A stretch of DNA of 64,000 nucleotides from NCBI RefSeq assembly GCF_006385255.1, contig NZ_VFJE01000053.1, forward strand, positions 124,001-188,000, read 5' to 3'. The position numbers and the translations under genes are program-made. Under the pieces are notes generated by a model. It saw only the letters and a list, made by a program, of their open reading frames with translations. It made no database searches and was not told where the DNA came from. Each line of letters opens with the position of its first letter. The stretch's first letter is position 1. This DNA is from Flavobacterium microcysteis. Lineage in GTDB: Bacteria > Bacteroidota > Bacteroidia > Flavobacteriales > Flavobacteriaceae. Below are positions 17,701-26,498 of the stretch, piece by piece.

Positions 17701-18480
17701 CTATCGTATTGTTAAGGCTATTATCGTTACAATTATGGAAATGGAGGAAAGAACAATCGCAGTATTCGGGCCAACCGCAGAAGAATTTACTTTAGTCTTA
17801 TTCGGTTCTACATATACCACGTCATTCTGTTTCAGGTAATAAAAAGGAGAATTTAAAAAATCTGCTTTTGTGATATCTACCCTGGTGGCTTGTTTTTTTC
17901 CATCCACCTCTCGAATGATCAGAATATTATCTCTTTTACCATAAACCGTAAGATCTCCTGACATGCTCAATGCTTCGGACAGTGTAATTCGTTCACTGGT
18001 AATATTGTGAATTCCAGGTTGCGTAACTTCACCCTGAACGGTAACCTTATAATTTAATATTCTAAGGTTTATGGAAGGTTTTTTGATATATTTCTCAAGC
18101 TCTTTGGTTATTTTAGCTATCGCTTGCGTTCTGGTAAGACCACCTATTTGGAGAGGTCCTAATATTGGAAATTGGATAAATCCTTTCGAATCTATCAAAT
18201 AACTATTCATGCGCATCTGCTGATTTTCAAGCTCAGTAGTTGATTGCATAATAACAGACGGTAAGTTAAAAGGTGCCGCCACTTCAGGATTTTCTGCCAT
18301 AACAATGATCATTAATAGATCATCTGGCTGCAGTATAGTTTCGTATGAGGATGCGCTTTCCAGGTTAGGAAGCTGGTCAATATTTTGATAATAAGCTACA
18401 TTCTTTCTCGAAGCACATGAGAAGATGAAAAGGGATAAAAAGAGTATGATTACAGGCCTAAAATAATTCAACTTTTTCAT
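17701..18480 (-). CDS. Wza-like outer-membrane polysaccharide export lipoprotein
   Basis: Outer-membrane lipoprotein of 259 residues. The signal peptide ends in a lipobox around FIFSCASRK, placing the acylated Cys near residue 22. The polysaccharide export domain begins at LQPDDLLMIIV, and an SLBB-like domain includes VTVQGEVTQPGIHNI. A hydrophobic helix closes the protein (TAIVLSSISIIVTIIALTI), as in other Bacteroidota Wza homologues. It lies directly upstream of the Wzc gene and likely forms the export channel with it. A -7 element at 18494-18501 may give the Wza-Wzc pair its own promoter. Confidence 0.9.
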   Translation of the reverse strand: MKKLNYFRPVIILFLSLFIFSCASRKNVAYYQNIDQLPNLESASSYETILQPDDLLMIIVMAENPEVAAPFNLPSVIMQSTTELENQQMRMNSYLIDSKGFIQFPILGPLQIGGLTRTQAIAKITKELEKYIKKPSINLRILNYKVTVQGEVTQPGIHNITSERITLSEALSMSGDLTVYGKRDNILIIREVDGKKQATRVDITKADFLNSPFYYLKQNDVVYVEPNKTKVNSSAVGPNTAIVLSSISIIVTIIALTIR

Positions 18481-18493
18481 ATGGTTTTTAATA

Positions 18494-18501
18494 CAAAGAT
18501 A
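18494..18501 (-). promoter_or_regulatory. Internal -7 element before the Wza-Wzc pair
   Basis: Minus-strand TATCTTTG matches TAnnTTTG exactly and lies 13 bases upstream of the Wza start, implying a very short leader. No clear -33 TTG was found, so the call is tentative. Confidence 0.33.
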
Positions 18502-18530
18502 CTATTTAACAATTAACAGACTAAAGAAAA

Positions 18531-20507
18531 CTAAATTTGACTTACGTGATTGTTGTCTAATGTTTCAAAAATAGAGTTCATGCTTTTAAATTCCGGAACA
18601 ATTAGCTTCATTTTTGTCACAATTTCCTCATTTGAAGTAATTTCTGAAATCTCGATAAGATCATGAATGGCCATCGTAACCGCTTCATAATCATCAAATA
18701 TTTCTTCTGCAATCATTATCTTTTCGTGATGCGTTGGCAATGTCTTGGCTGTATCATTTAGCAATTCTTCATATAGTTTTTCCCCAGGGCGAAGACCTAC
18801 TATTTTTATCTTTATCTGTTTGTCTGGTGTAAATCCTGCCAGCTTGATCATTTTTCTTGCCAAATCGATAATCTTAACTGGATCACCCATATCAAAGATA
18901 TAAATCTCACCTCCGTTACCCATCGCTCCTGCCTCAAGAACCAGCTGGCATGCTTCAGGAATTGTCATAAAATAACGGATAATGTCAGGATGCGTAATTG
19001 TAACCGGGCCTCCCTCTTCGATTTGCTTTTTGAAAAGTGGCACGACAGAACCATTAGAACCTAGAACGTTTCCGAATCGGGTTGTTATAAATTTGGTGCC
19101 ATTGTTTTCGGCATCATTTTTATATTTATAATTCAGAGACTGGACATATTTTTCTGCTATCCTTTTGCTCGCTCCCATAACGCTGCTTGGGTTTACTGCT
19201 TTATCTGTAGAAACCATAACAAATCGTTCTACTTTATGCTTGTGCGCCAAATCAGCCAGAATTTTTGTTCCCAAAATATTTGTAAATATGGCTTGGGATG
19301 GATTTTCTTCCATTAACGGCACATGTTTGTATGCTGCAGCATGGTATACGACTTGCGGCTGGTAGAGCTTAAATACTTGCTTCAATATTTGTTTGTTTCT
19401 GACATCTGCCAAAACATTATGTATTCTGATATTAGGATTGCAATTGGCTATTTCAAGTGAAAGATTGTGCAAAGGTGTTTCGGCCTGATCAAGAATCACG
19501 ATTGTTTTCGGGTTAAATCCAATTACCTGCCTTACTATCTCACTCCCTATCGAGCCAGCAGCGCCAGTCACCATAATTGTCTTGTCACACAATTGTGAAG
19601 AAATAGAATGCATATCAAGAACAATAGGCTTTCTTTCCAACAAATCCTGGATTTCGAAACTCTTGATATTCTTGGAAATTTCCTCTTGATTTTCCCAATC
19701 GGTAATCAGAGATATGGTATATACTTTATAGTTGTATTCTAAACATTCATCAACAATGGCGAGCCTTTCTTCTTTTGTCAATGATTTGTCGGCAATAATA
19801 AGCGCTTCAGCTCCTACGGAACGCATCACTACTGGCACACGTCTTTTGAGCTGTAAGATTGGCAAGTCGAGAATCCTTTTTGAACTATTCTGATTGAATT
19901 TATCAATAAAACCTAGCAGTTTGAATCGGCTTGGATTTTCTGATCTCAATGCATTTGCAACAGCTATCGCATTATTATCAAAACCATAAATCAAAGCACG
20001 CATTTGGCCTTCTTTTCTTGAAATACTGAGATATTTTTCAAAAGTCTGCTTAACGACTATCCTGTAAAAGAACAGAAAACAGAAAGAAAATACGCCATTA
20101 AAAAATATTCCCGTGTTCAAAAATATCTTGTAGTCATGATCCAGCAGGAATACAAAATTGATAAACACAAGTGTAATTAAGGCACAGAACTGCGCAAAGA
20201 AAATCTTAACTGCATCAATATAGGAAGAGTGCCGTATAATTCCTGAATAGGTTCGAAAAACCCAAAAGAAGAAAATGTTTACTGAAAAATATAACATGAC
20301 CCCATAAAAGAGGTAACCATCAGGAATGTAGGTTAACTTCATTCCTTTTAGCAGAAGATAGGTTATTAGCCCAGAAGCAAATACAATCCCCAAATCTAAC
20401 AGCAAAACTACCCACCTGGGAAGGTATCCCAAATTTTTAAAACTAAAATTCAATTTTAGTCCTGACATTGCTGTTAACAAATCAGTTCTAAAAGATTTCT
20501 TGTCCAA
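18531..20507 (-). CDS. Membrane-bound UDP-GlcNAc 4,6-dehydratase (PglF/WbpM/CapD-like)
   Basis: Inner-membrane nucleotide-sugar dehydratase of 658 residues. Four membrane helices occupy roughly residues 25-165, then a CoA-binding-like Rossmann region, then the SDR catalytic domain with the NAD motif TGAAGSIGSEI near residue 313. The active-site segment reads VMGASKRIAEK, with Met where most SDR enzymes have Tyr, as known for WbpM/PglF enzymes. HPDIIRYFMTIPEA is also typical. With the aminotransferase, acetyltransferase and PglC-like genes upstream, it probably supplies the 4-keto intermediate for UDP-diNAc-bacillosamine. Separated from that group by 208 bp, it has its own promoter. Confidence 0.9.
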   Translation of the reverse strand: MDKKSFRTDLLTAMSGLKLNFSFKNLGYLPRWVVLLLDLGIVFASGLITYLLLKGMKLTYIPDGYLFYGVMLYFSVNIFFFWVFRTYSGIIRHSSYIDAVKIFFAQFCALITLVFINFVFLLDHDYKIFLNTGIFFNGVFSFCFLFFYRIVVKQTFEKYLSISRKEGQMRALIYGFDNNAIAVANALRSENPSRFKLLGFIDKFNQNSSKRILDLPILQLKRRVPVVMRSVGAEALIIADKSLTKEERLAIVDECLEYNYKVYTISLITDWENQEEISKNIKSFEIQDLLERKPIVLDMHSISSQLCDKTIMVTGAAGSIGSEIVRQVIGFNPKTIVILDQAETPLHNLSLEIANCNPNIRIHNVLADVRNKQILKQVFKLYQPQVVYHAAAYKHVPLMEENPSQAIFTNILGTKILADLAHKHKVERFVMVSTDKAVNPSSVMGASKRIAEKYVQSLNYKYKNDAENNGTKFITTRFGNVLGSNGSVVPLFKKQIEEGGPVTITHPDIIRYFMTIPEACQLVLEAGAMGNGGEIYIFDMGDPVKIIDLARKMIKLAGFTPDKQIKIKIVGLRPGEKLYEELLNDTAKTLPTHHEKIMIAEEIFDDYEAVTMAIHDLIEISEITSNEEIVTKMKLIVPEFKSMNSIFETLDNNHVSQI

Positions 20508-20572
20508 TTCTTCTCAATTTTTACTTGGTTAAAACTTTTGGGGGGTTTTAATAGTCTGGTCTATTTATTTGG

Positions 20573-20605
20573 CAAAGTTATATAAAAAACAACTATGTTA
20601 AGCAA
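20573..20605 (-). promoter_or_regulatory. Promoter for the dehydratase-Wza-Wzc unit
   Basis: Read on the minus strand, TTG (20603-20605) is followed by 22 bases and then TAACTTTG (20573-20580), matching TTG-N17-23-TAnnTTTG. The start codon is about 65 bases downstream. Confidence 0.55.
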
Positions 20606-20715
20606 ATACTAAAATTTTAAGGCTTTATTAACTTTTTTTGTTAAACAATTATCCCATTACAGCCTTTACCACAACTATATAACAATTGTTTTTTAAAATT
20701 CTGATAATTTTCTAT

Positions 20716-21864
20716 TTATATTTTTTTGTTAAAAAACTGATTTAAAACGGTTCTGATTCTGTTTTTATCTTCTTCCGTTAAATTTGAACCTGATGGCATG
20801 CAAAGTCCGTCATCAAACAGCTTTTCCGAAACATTTTTACCGTAGTAAGGATAGCTTTCAAAAACGGGCTGTAAATGCATCGGTTTCCATAACGGACGAC
20901 TTTCTATATTGGCTTGCTCTAAGGCCAATCTTAAATCTTCACGAGTCTTTCCTCCTGTTTTTGAAGGATCTAGCACAATAGCAGATAGCCAATGATTTGA
21001 AAAATAATTGCTATCCGGCTCGCTAAATACTGTTACTCCTTCAACGTCTTTGAAATAATCCTTATAGAATTCGTGCATTTTTCTCCTTAGACCAACATGA
21101 TCTTCAAGAACTTCCATCTGACCTCGTCCAATTCCGGCGCAGATATTGCTCATTCTGTAATTATAGCCTACTTCGCTATGTTGGTAATGTGGAGCGTTGT
21201 CTCTCGCTTGAGTGGAGAGAAATATCACTTTATCTTTAGATTCTTTATTTTTCGTTACTATAGCACCTCCACCAGAAGTAGTAATGATTTTATTTCCGTT
21301 AAATGAAAGGACACCAATTTCTCCGAAAGTACCGCATTTCTGATTTTTGTAATGACTACCTAATGCTTCAGCACTATCTTCCAAAACCGGAATTTCATAT
21401 TTTTTAGCAATCGCATGGATTTCATCTACTTTATAAGGCATTCCATAAAGATGTACCGCTATGATAGCCTTAGGCTTTTTCCCTTTGGAAATCCTGTCGG
21501 TTATAGCTTCTTCTAAAGCAATTGGGCAAAGGTTCCAGGTTTCTTTTTCGCTATCAATAAAAATCGGAGTAGCACCCTGATACATTATTGGATTAGCAGA
21601 AGCTGAAAAAGTCATACTCTGACAAATAACCTCATCGCCTGCTTTTACGCCTAAGAGTATCAATCCTAAGTGCAAGGCAGCAGTTCCGGAACTCAAAGCT
21701 CCTACATGAGAATCCTGTCCGATAAATTTTTCTAAATCTTGTTCAAATCCGGTCACATTAGGCCCAAGTGGTGCCACCCAGTTTGATTCAAAAGCTTCAT
21801 TTACATAATTTTGCTCGGTACCTCCCATGTGCGGGGAAGAAAGCCATATTTTTTGATTGCTCAT
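20716..21864 (-). CDS. DegT/DnrJ/EryC1-family sugar aminotransferase (PglE-like)
   Basis: PLP-dependent aminotransferase of 382 residues, predicted to aminate the 4-keto group of UDP-2-acetamido-4-keto-2,4,6-trideoxyglucose. PLP-site residues are visible as SSGTAALHLGL (58-68), the Asp in LEDSAEALGS, and the Schiff-base Lys192 in FNGNKIITTSGGG. Downstream elements such as GYNYRMSNICAGIG and ESRPLWKPMHLQP fit PglE and related enzymes. It lies ten bases after the PglD-like acetyltransferase, and a PglF-like dehydratase follows at 18531-20507. The order dehydratase, aminotransferase, acetyltransferase, phosphosugar transferase supports bacillosamine synthesis. Confidence 0.9.
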   Translation of the reverse strand: MSNQKIWLSSPHMGGTEQNYVNEAFESNWVAPLGPNVTGFEQDLEKFIGQDSHVGALSSGTAALHLGLILLGVKAGDEVICQSMTFSASANPIMYQGATPIFIDSEKETWNLCPIALEEAITDRISKGKKPKAIIAVHLYGMPYKVDEIHAIAKKYEIPVLEDSAEALGSHYKNQKCGTFGEIGVLSFNGNKIITTSGGGAIVTKNKESKDKVIFLSTQARDNAPHYQHSEVGYNYRMSNICAGIGRGQMEVLEDHVGLRRKMHEFYKDYFKDVEGVTVFSEPDSNYFSNHWLSAIVLDPSKTGGKTREDLRLALEQANIESRPLWKPMHLQPVFESYPYYGKNVSEKLFDDGLCMPSGSNLTEEDKNRIRTVLNQFFNKKI

Positions 21865-21874
21865 TTTATCTTAT

Positions 21875-22489
21875 CTATTTTTCTGTATATTTTATAATTT
21901 TGCCCGGGTTCCCAACAACAACGGCATAATCTTCAACGTCTTTCAGCACTACTGATCCGGCTCCTATAATAGCCCATTTCCCAATCGTGACACCCTGTAT
22001 TACAGAAGCACCAATACCAACATGTGTCCCTTCACCTACTTTGACATCTCCGGCCAATGAGGCATTTGGAGAAATATGGGCATAGTCGCCTATATTGCAA
22101 TCATGATCTATTACGGCACCTGTATTAATAATACAATGTTTTCCAATAACCGAATCCGGATTTACAATAGCTCCAGCCATCACTACTGTTCCTTCTCCAA
22201 TAGAAGAATATTCAGACAGTATTGCTTTTGGATGTATTACTGTATGAAATTTTGCACTGACTTTTTCAGATATCATTTTGCGAACCTTATTATCGCCAAT
22301 AGAAATGGTCAAAAGAGTGTCGCTGCTCACTTTAAAATCTCCTGCTTTAACGATGGGAATTTCATAAAGATGCTTTTTCTTCGGACTATCGTCCAAAATA
22401 GCTTCTATAGTATCGCCTTGCAAAAAAATGGAATCCATAATTACTTTGCAGTGCCCACTTGCTCCATATAATACAATATTATTCTCCAT
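21875..22489 (-). CDS. Left-handed beta-helix acetyltransferase (PglD-like)
   Basis: Sugar N-acetyltransferase of 204 residues. The N-terminal Rossmann-like domain (about 1-75; IVLYGASGHCKVIMDSI) and the C-terminal hexapeptide-repeat helix (about 85-195) match PglD. The catalytic His is in GAVIDHDCNIGDYAHISPN, and the CoA-binding turns are in GEGTHVGIGASVIQG. It overlaps the PglC-like gene by eleven bases. The likely reaction is acetylation of the C4 amine of UDP-4-amino-trideoxy-GlcNAc to give UDP-diNAc-bacillosamine. A related role in another 4-acetamido sugar is possible. Confidence 0.9.
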   Translation of the reverse strand: MENNIVLYGASGHCKVIMDSIFLQGDTIEAILDDSPKKKHLYEIPIVKAGDFKVSSDTLLTISIGDNKVRKMISEKVSAKFHTVIHPKAILSEYSSIGEGTVVMAGAIVNPDSVIGKHCIINTGAVIDHDCNIGDYAHISPNASLAGDVKVGEGTHVGIGASVIQGVTIGKWAIIGAGSVVLKDVEDYAVVVGNPGKIIKYTEK

Positions 22490-23084
22490 TAAAAGGTTCT
22501 ATTGTGGCAGCATCTGCTGCATTTATTCCTTCGCTTATTATCACTTTTTTCACTGTCATAAAAAGTATTTTCATATCTAATTTAAAAGAGATGTTATCAA
22601 CATACCAAACATCCAGTTCAAATTTTTTATCCCAGCTAATGGCGTTTCTGCCATTTACTTGAGCCCAACCCGTGATTCCTGGCTTTACTTCGTGCCTTCT
22701 GTTCTGAAAATCAGAATATAAATGCAGATAGTGTACCAATAACGGCCTAGGGCCTATAAGACTCATATCTCCTTTTATAACGTTTATCAACTGCGGAATC
22801 TCATCAAGTGAAGTCTTACGGACAAAAGCACCAATTTTGGTCAAGCGATCAGCGTCAGGAAGCAGCTTCCCTTGCTTGTCCTTCCTATCGTTCATCGTCT
22901 TAAACTTGACTATTTTGAAAATCTCGCCATTTTTTCCCGGCCGTTTCTGTACAAAAAACGGTTTTCCCTGATTGGCAAAAAACAAAAAGATCGTTATCAC
23001 CAGAAATATGGGTAACAAGCATATAAATCCCAACAGGGACAAACTAAAGTCGATTATTCTTTTTATATATTTTTTATATATCAT
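22479..23084 (-). CDS. Initiating undecaprenyl-phosphate phosphosugar transferase (PglC-like)
   Basis: Monotopic membrane enzyme of 201 residues that transfers a phosphosugar to undecaprenyl phosphate and starts repeat-unit assembly. Only one hydrophobic segment is present (about 10-33, FSLSLLGFICLLPIFLVITI), as in the short PglC type rather than the long WbaP type. Conserved features are FKIVKFKTM, the catalytic pair in TSLDEIPQL, and GDMSLIGPRPLL. It sits beside PglD/PglE-like genes, so diNAc-bacillosamine phosphate is the probable first sugar. The neighbouring GT4 gene is a good candidate for the second step. Confidence 0.92.
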   Translation of the reverse strand: MIYKKYIKRIIDFSLSLLGFICLLPIFLVITIFLFFANQGKPFFVQKRPGKNGEIFKIVKFKTMNDRKDKQGKLLPDADRLTKIGAFVRKTSLDEIPQLINVIKGDMSLIGPRPLLVHYLHLYSDFQNRRHEVKPGITGWAQVNGRNAISWDKKFELDVWYVDNISFKLDMKILFMTVKKVIISEGINAADAATIEPFNGE

Positions 23085-23092
23085 GTACTAAA

Positions 23093-24229
23093 TCAGTTTT
23101 TTAGCAACGAATTATAATATTCAAGCCATAGTCCTGTCAAGATGTTTTTTGAAAAATGCTCTTCAACATACTTCCTGCCATTTATCCCAAGATTTTGTCT
23201 TAAGGCACTATCTTTTATCAAAACCTCCATCTGGTTATAGATGGAATCTACATCATGAGCCTTATGTCTTAAACCTGTAACATTTTCTACAATAGTATCT
23301 TTAAGTCCATAGGTATCACTGCACAATATTGGTCTTCCACAAGCCGAAGCTTCAATTATACTTAAGCCGAATGCTTCTCTATGGCTAGGCAGGCAAAAAA
23401 CATCACCTACTTGCATCAGGTTTTCGGGCTTATCCGTAGAACCATACAAAGTGTAAGTTCCCTCATCTAATTCCGCAGTGATTTTTGCATTTATATTCTC
23501 TTCATCCGGCCCAATTACCAAAAGCTTTGCTTCCGGATACTTTGCATTGATTTTTTTAAAAGCCTGAACTAAATCCATTATGCCTTTGTCGGTATTCAAT
23601 CTTCCGAGAAACATAAAAACGAAGTCTTCCTGAGAATAGTTCAATTCTAATCGGATTTTTTCTCTGATTTCATTTTTCAACGAAAATCTTGAAATATCAA
23701 TACCGCTTATTGTTCCTTTCCCCAACACGATTGATCTGTTGGGTTTGATAATTTTATTTTCTATTAAAAAATTTCTTTGTGGCTCTCCATCAACAATTAT
23801 ATCTGTACTTAAAGCCACCACAAACTTATCCAAAGTCATCAGAAATTTTTTAAAAACTCCTTTTTTAGTGTGCCAAACCTGTCCGGTAAAAAAATAAACC
23901 CTCTTCTTTACGCCTACTATCTTACTGGCAAGAATACCTATAAGTCCTGCTTTGGGTGTAAAAGTCGTCGTTACATCAAAGTTGCTTTTATTGAGATAAC
24001 GAATTAACAGAAACAATGCTTTGATATCTTTTAACAGACTAATTTTTCTAAAAATTGGTATGTGCTTTACTTCCTGTAAGTAGCCATTCGAATAATTTTT
24101 AATTTCCGAATCATCCAAATTAGCGACAAGGTAAACATCATAATCTTTGGAAAGCACTTCAAAATGGTTTTCCAGAAAGGCTTTTGCGGTATATGGAGTA
24201 GACACTATAAAACAGATTTTCTTTTTCAT
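23093..24229 (-). CDS. Glycosyltransferase family 4 (possible PglA-like second-sugar transferase)
   Basis: GT-B glycosyltransferase of 378 residues. The N-terminal half begins KKICFIVSTPYTAKAFL and includes KVYFFTGQVW-type strands with basic residues; the C-terminal half shows FMFLGRLNTDKGIMDLVQAF and the EX7E region HREAFGLSIIEASACGRPI, then GLKDTIVENVTGL. It is eight bases upstream of the PglC-like gene, and by analogy with PglA it may add the second residue to the undecaprenyl-linked bacillosamine. That step is inference; other donors are possible. Confidence 0.87.
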   Translation of the reverse strand: MKKKICFIVSTPYTAKAFLENHFEVLSKDYDVYLVANLDDSEIKNYSNGYLQEVKHIPIFRKISLLKDIKALFLLIRYLNKSNFDVTTTFTPKAGLIGILASKIVGVKKRVYFFTGQVWHTKKGVFKKFLMTLDKFVVALSTDIIVDGEPQRNFLIENKIIKPNRSIVLGKGTISGIDISRFSLKNEIREKIRLELNYSQEDFVFMFLGRLNTDKGIMDLVQAFKKINAKYPEAKLLVIGPDEENINAKITAELDEGTYTLYGSTDKPENLMQVGDVFCLPSHREAFGLSIIEASACGRPILCSDTYGLKDTIVENVTGLRHKAHDVDSIYNQMEVLIKDSALRQNLGINGRKYVEEHFSKNILTGLWLEYYNSLLKN

Positions 24230-24233
24230 AGCG

Positions 24234-25541
24234 CTATTCCTTTTTTAGGGCTTCCAGATTATCCTCAAAATTCTTTAGCACGTCTTTTTTATTATGCTTT
24301 TCTTTTCCAAAACTCCATGCTTTTAAGCCTTTATCATTTAAGCTTTCTGTATGGTCAATCAGATCCTTTAACTTATCTTGAACTTCTTGATTGTTGTTTG
24401 CCGTAACGCCAATATCATTATCATGAAGGTATTTGATTGATGCCGCTTCTTTCCAACCCATTGCAAAGATAGGTTTTCCAGCCTCTAAATAATCTACTAT
24501 TTTGGTAGAGAATGACAGCGAAGTGGCTAACATCTGCTGTTTTTCAAAAGACTCCACATGTACGAGTATGTCGCCATCATTTAAAATTCCCGGAATTTGA
24601 GAATACGGAACTTTGCCCATTATTTCAACCGAACCGGAACTTTCTAATCTGTGCTTTACCTCTGGAGTAATTTCATTTGCGGTATACAAATATAATTTTG
24701 CCTTAATTCCATCTGAATTAATCATCTTTAAAGCATCAGCAATAGAAAAAAGGCTGTGAATCCTGCCGTAAATTATATTACCGGTATAGATTAGCTTTAA
24801 AGGGACATTTGGAGAATGTGTTTGTGGAAAATTTGTAAAATCTCCTGTTTTATATAAGATATCAAAATCGAGATTATAGATTTTTTTATAAACTCTGGAT
24901 TGCTCATCAATGATGCAATAGTTTTTAGCTGCCAACTGTATGCTTTTGTCCATATGTTTCCGAAGGACAAATCTGTTTACCCAATACAAAGGCGACCAGG
25001 AATATTGCCTGTAAGTAACCAAATCATCACAGTGAAAATATACGACTTTTACACCTGATTCCTTTTGGACAAATTTTAAAATATCATGCATGTAAAAGGA
25101 ATCATAGGAAGGCGAATAGATAACATCAGGATTAAAGTCTTTAATAAAATCTTTTAACTCTTTGCTTTTCCAATTTACCATTTTCCAAAGCAGTTCCCTG
25201 CCCCATAAAAATATATGGAATCTGTTTTTTCTAAAAAAGTCGTAGATTTTCTTCTCATTCTGCTCATCTTTGACTTCAGATGTGGCTAGGACAGCTTCTT
25301 GCTTCTGAACCTTTATGCCTGCCACGGGAGTTTTCCGCAGGAGTTTTTTCAGAAGAAGACTTTCTGAGATTTTGAAATAATTTGAACAAATCTTGTTGTT
25401 TGGAATTTCGTCTCTACAGTATATATTGGCAATATTCTCCGCATCCCAATTTTGGAAGAGATTGGACAAAGTATTCCCGCTATTGTTCGTGTCATTCCAG
25501 GAGTCACGACTTATTACTAAAACTTTTGGCTGTTTTTTCAT
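24234..25541 (-). CDS. Glycosyltransferase, GT4-like
   Basis: Probable glycosyltransferase of 435 residues from the ATG at 25541. An extended frame from 25574 would overlap the upstream gene by 23 bases and adds residues unrelated to the expected first strand, whereas QPKVLVISRDSW looks like a natural GT-B N-terminus. The donor-binding half includes LIYTGNIIYGR, PYSQIPGILNDGDILVHVES and STKIVDYLEAGKPIFAMG, the latter typical of GT4. No membrane segment is visible. It lies four bases before the GT4 gene at 24229. Specificity is unknown. Confidence 0.8.
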   Translation of the reverse strand: MKKQPKVLVISRDSWNDTNNSGNTLSNLFQNWDAENIANIYCRDEIPNNKICSNYFKISESLLLKKLLRKTPVAGIKVQKQEAVLATSEVKDEQNEKKIYDFFRKNRFHIFLWGRELLWKMVNWKSKELKDFIKDFNPDVIYSPSYDSFYMHDILKFVQKESGVKVVYFHCDDLVTYRQYSWSPLYWVNRFVLRKHMDKSIQLAAKNYCIIDEQSRVYKKIYNLDFDILYKTGDFTNFPQTHSPNVPLKLIYTGNIIYGRIHSLFSIADALKMINSDGIKAKLYLYTANEITPEVKHRLESSGSVEIMGKVPYSQIPGILNDGDILVHVESFEKQQMLATSLSFSTKIVDYLEAGKPIFAMGWKEAASIKYLHDNDIGVTANNNQEVQDKLKDLIDHTESLNDKGLKAWSFGKEKHNKKDVLKNFEDNLEALKKE

Positions 25542-25551
25542 TCCTTGAGAT

Positions 25552-26496
25552 TTACCAGTAACAAGCACCTTCAATAGCTTCTGCTTTCTTAGGCTTTTCA
25601 GTTTCTAAAGGGCGAATCCAATTTTCGTTGAAAATTTTTTCAAATATCGGCTTGTAATTTCCTTGTTCCCAACGACTGCCTTTAATACCAAATAACAATT
25701 GCGTAGCTCCTGCCAAATGGATTGCCTGCTTGTTCATCTTTTTCACTCTTGCTGCCAAAGGAAAACCATAAGCTCCACATCCAATAATGGCTATATCAAA
25801 ATCAATCTTTTCAATTTCTCTTGTCATATAATCCAATGCGTCAAACCATGTGTCAAATCCTTCCGGCTGATTGCCTGCTATTGACTGAACTGCTTTGAAT
25901 GTCTTTAATTCGAATTCCGGTAAAATATCAGAGCCTGGGAATAGCAGTTCTCTTTTTTTATACTGCAGTTCGATCGAATCCTGAAACGGATGCACAACCA
26001 GTACTTTCTTTCCTTTTAAAGCTGCGCTCCATGGTTTTTCAGAAAACCAGGGCTCCAAATTTCCTAGTGTCGTAATTTGTGATTGAGGGGCAAAAGTCCC
26101 GATGATATAGTCTTCTAAAAACCAATTCCAGGCACCAAGAATATCAACCTGTGTAGCTGCAGTTTCCATTTCATTTACATATCCTTGCAAAAGAGAAATG
26201 TCCTTAGGAAAAAATCCAGCATTAGAACACAAATAATTGAACTTTAATTTGGATATAGGAGCCCCTAACTTTTTGTGCAGGTAATAACTCGCCAAAATAT
26301 CATTTTCACACCCTCCGTATCTGCCTGCCATAAATGGTTTGCCAGATAGAATTCCTTCGTAGATAATCTTATTTGCCTGTTGGATATCTAAAACTTTTTT
26401 ACCTGCCACAACTTGTCCTTGCGGAACGCTTTTCTTTAAAAACCGTACCGTGGAGTATTTGTAAACTGTTTTAAAAAGGCTTTTTATAAAAATCAT
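25552..26496 (-). CDS. GT-D fold domain glycosyltransferase-like protein
   Basis: Protein of 314 residues that does not match the common GT-A or GT-B patterns. It resembles GT-D fold glycosyltransferases (formerly DUF1792 type): AGRYGGCENDIL near residue 57 corresponds to the GRYGxxE loop of that fold, and IIGCGAYGFPLAARVKKM with LAGATQLLFGIKGSRW near residue 238 fits the C-terminal conserved region. A Trp-rich middle part (GAWNWFLEDYIIG) follows. It is three bases downstream of the flippase gene and ten bases before the next transferase, so it belongs to the glycan operon. Function beyond 'probable sugar transfer' is not established. Confidence 0.62.
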   Translation of the reverse strand: MIFIKSLFKTVYKYSTVRFLKKSVPQGQVVAGKKVLDIQQANKIIYEGILSGKPFMAGRYGGCENDILASYYLHKKLGAPISKLKFNYLCSNAGFFPKDISLLQGYVNEMETAATQVDILGAWNWFLEDYIIGTFAPQSQITTLGNLEPWFSEKPWSAALKGKKVLVVHPFQDSIELQYKKRELLFPGSDILPEFELKTFKAVQSIAGNQPEGFDTWFDALDYMTREIEKIDFDIAIIGCGAYGFPLAARVKKMNKQAIHLAGATQLLFGIKGSRWEQGNYKPIFEKIFNENWIRPLETEKPKKAEAIEGACYW

Positions 26497-26498
26497 GA

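Noticed and set aside
25542-25574. Longer start for the transferase at 24234
   Set aside because: The added residues only read through the end of the preceding gene and do not extend the first strand of the fold.
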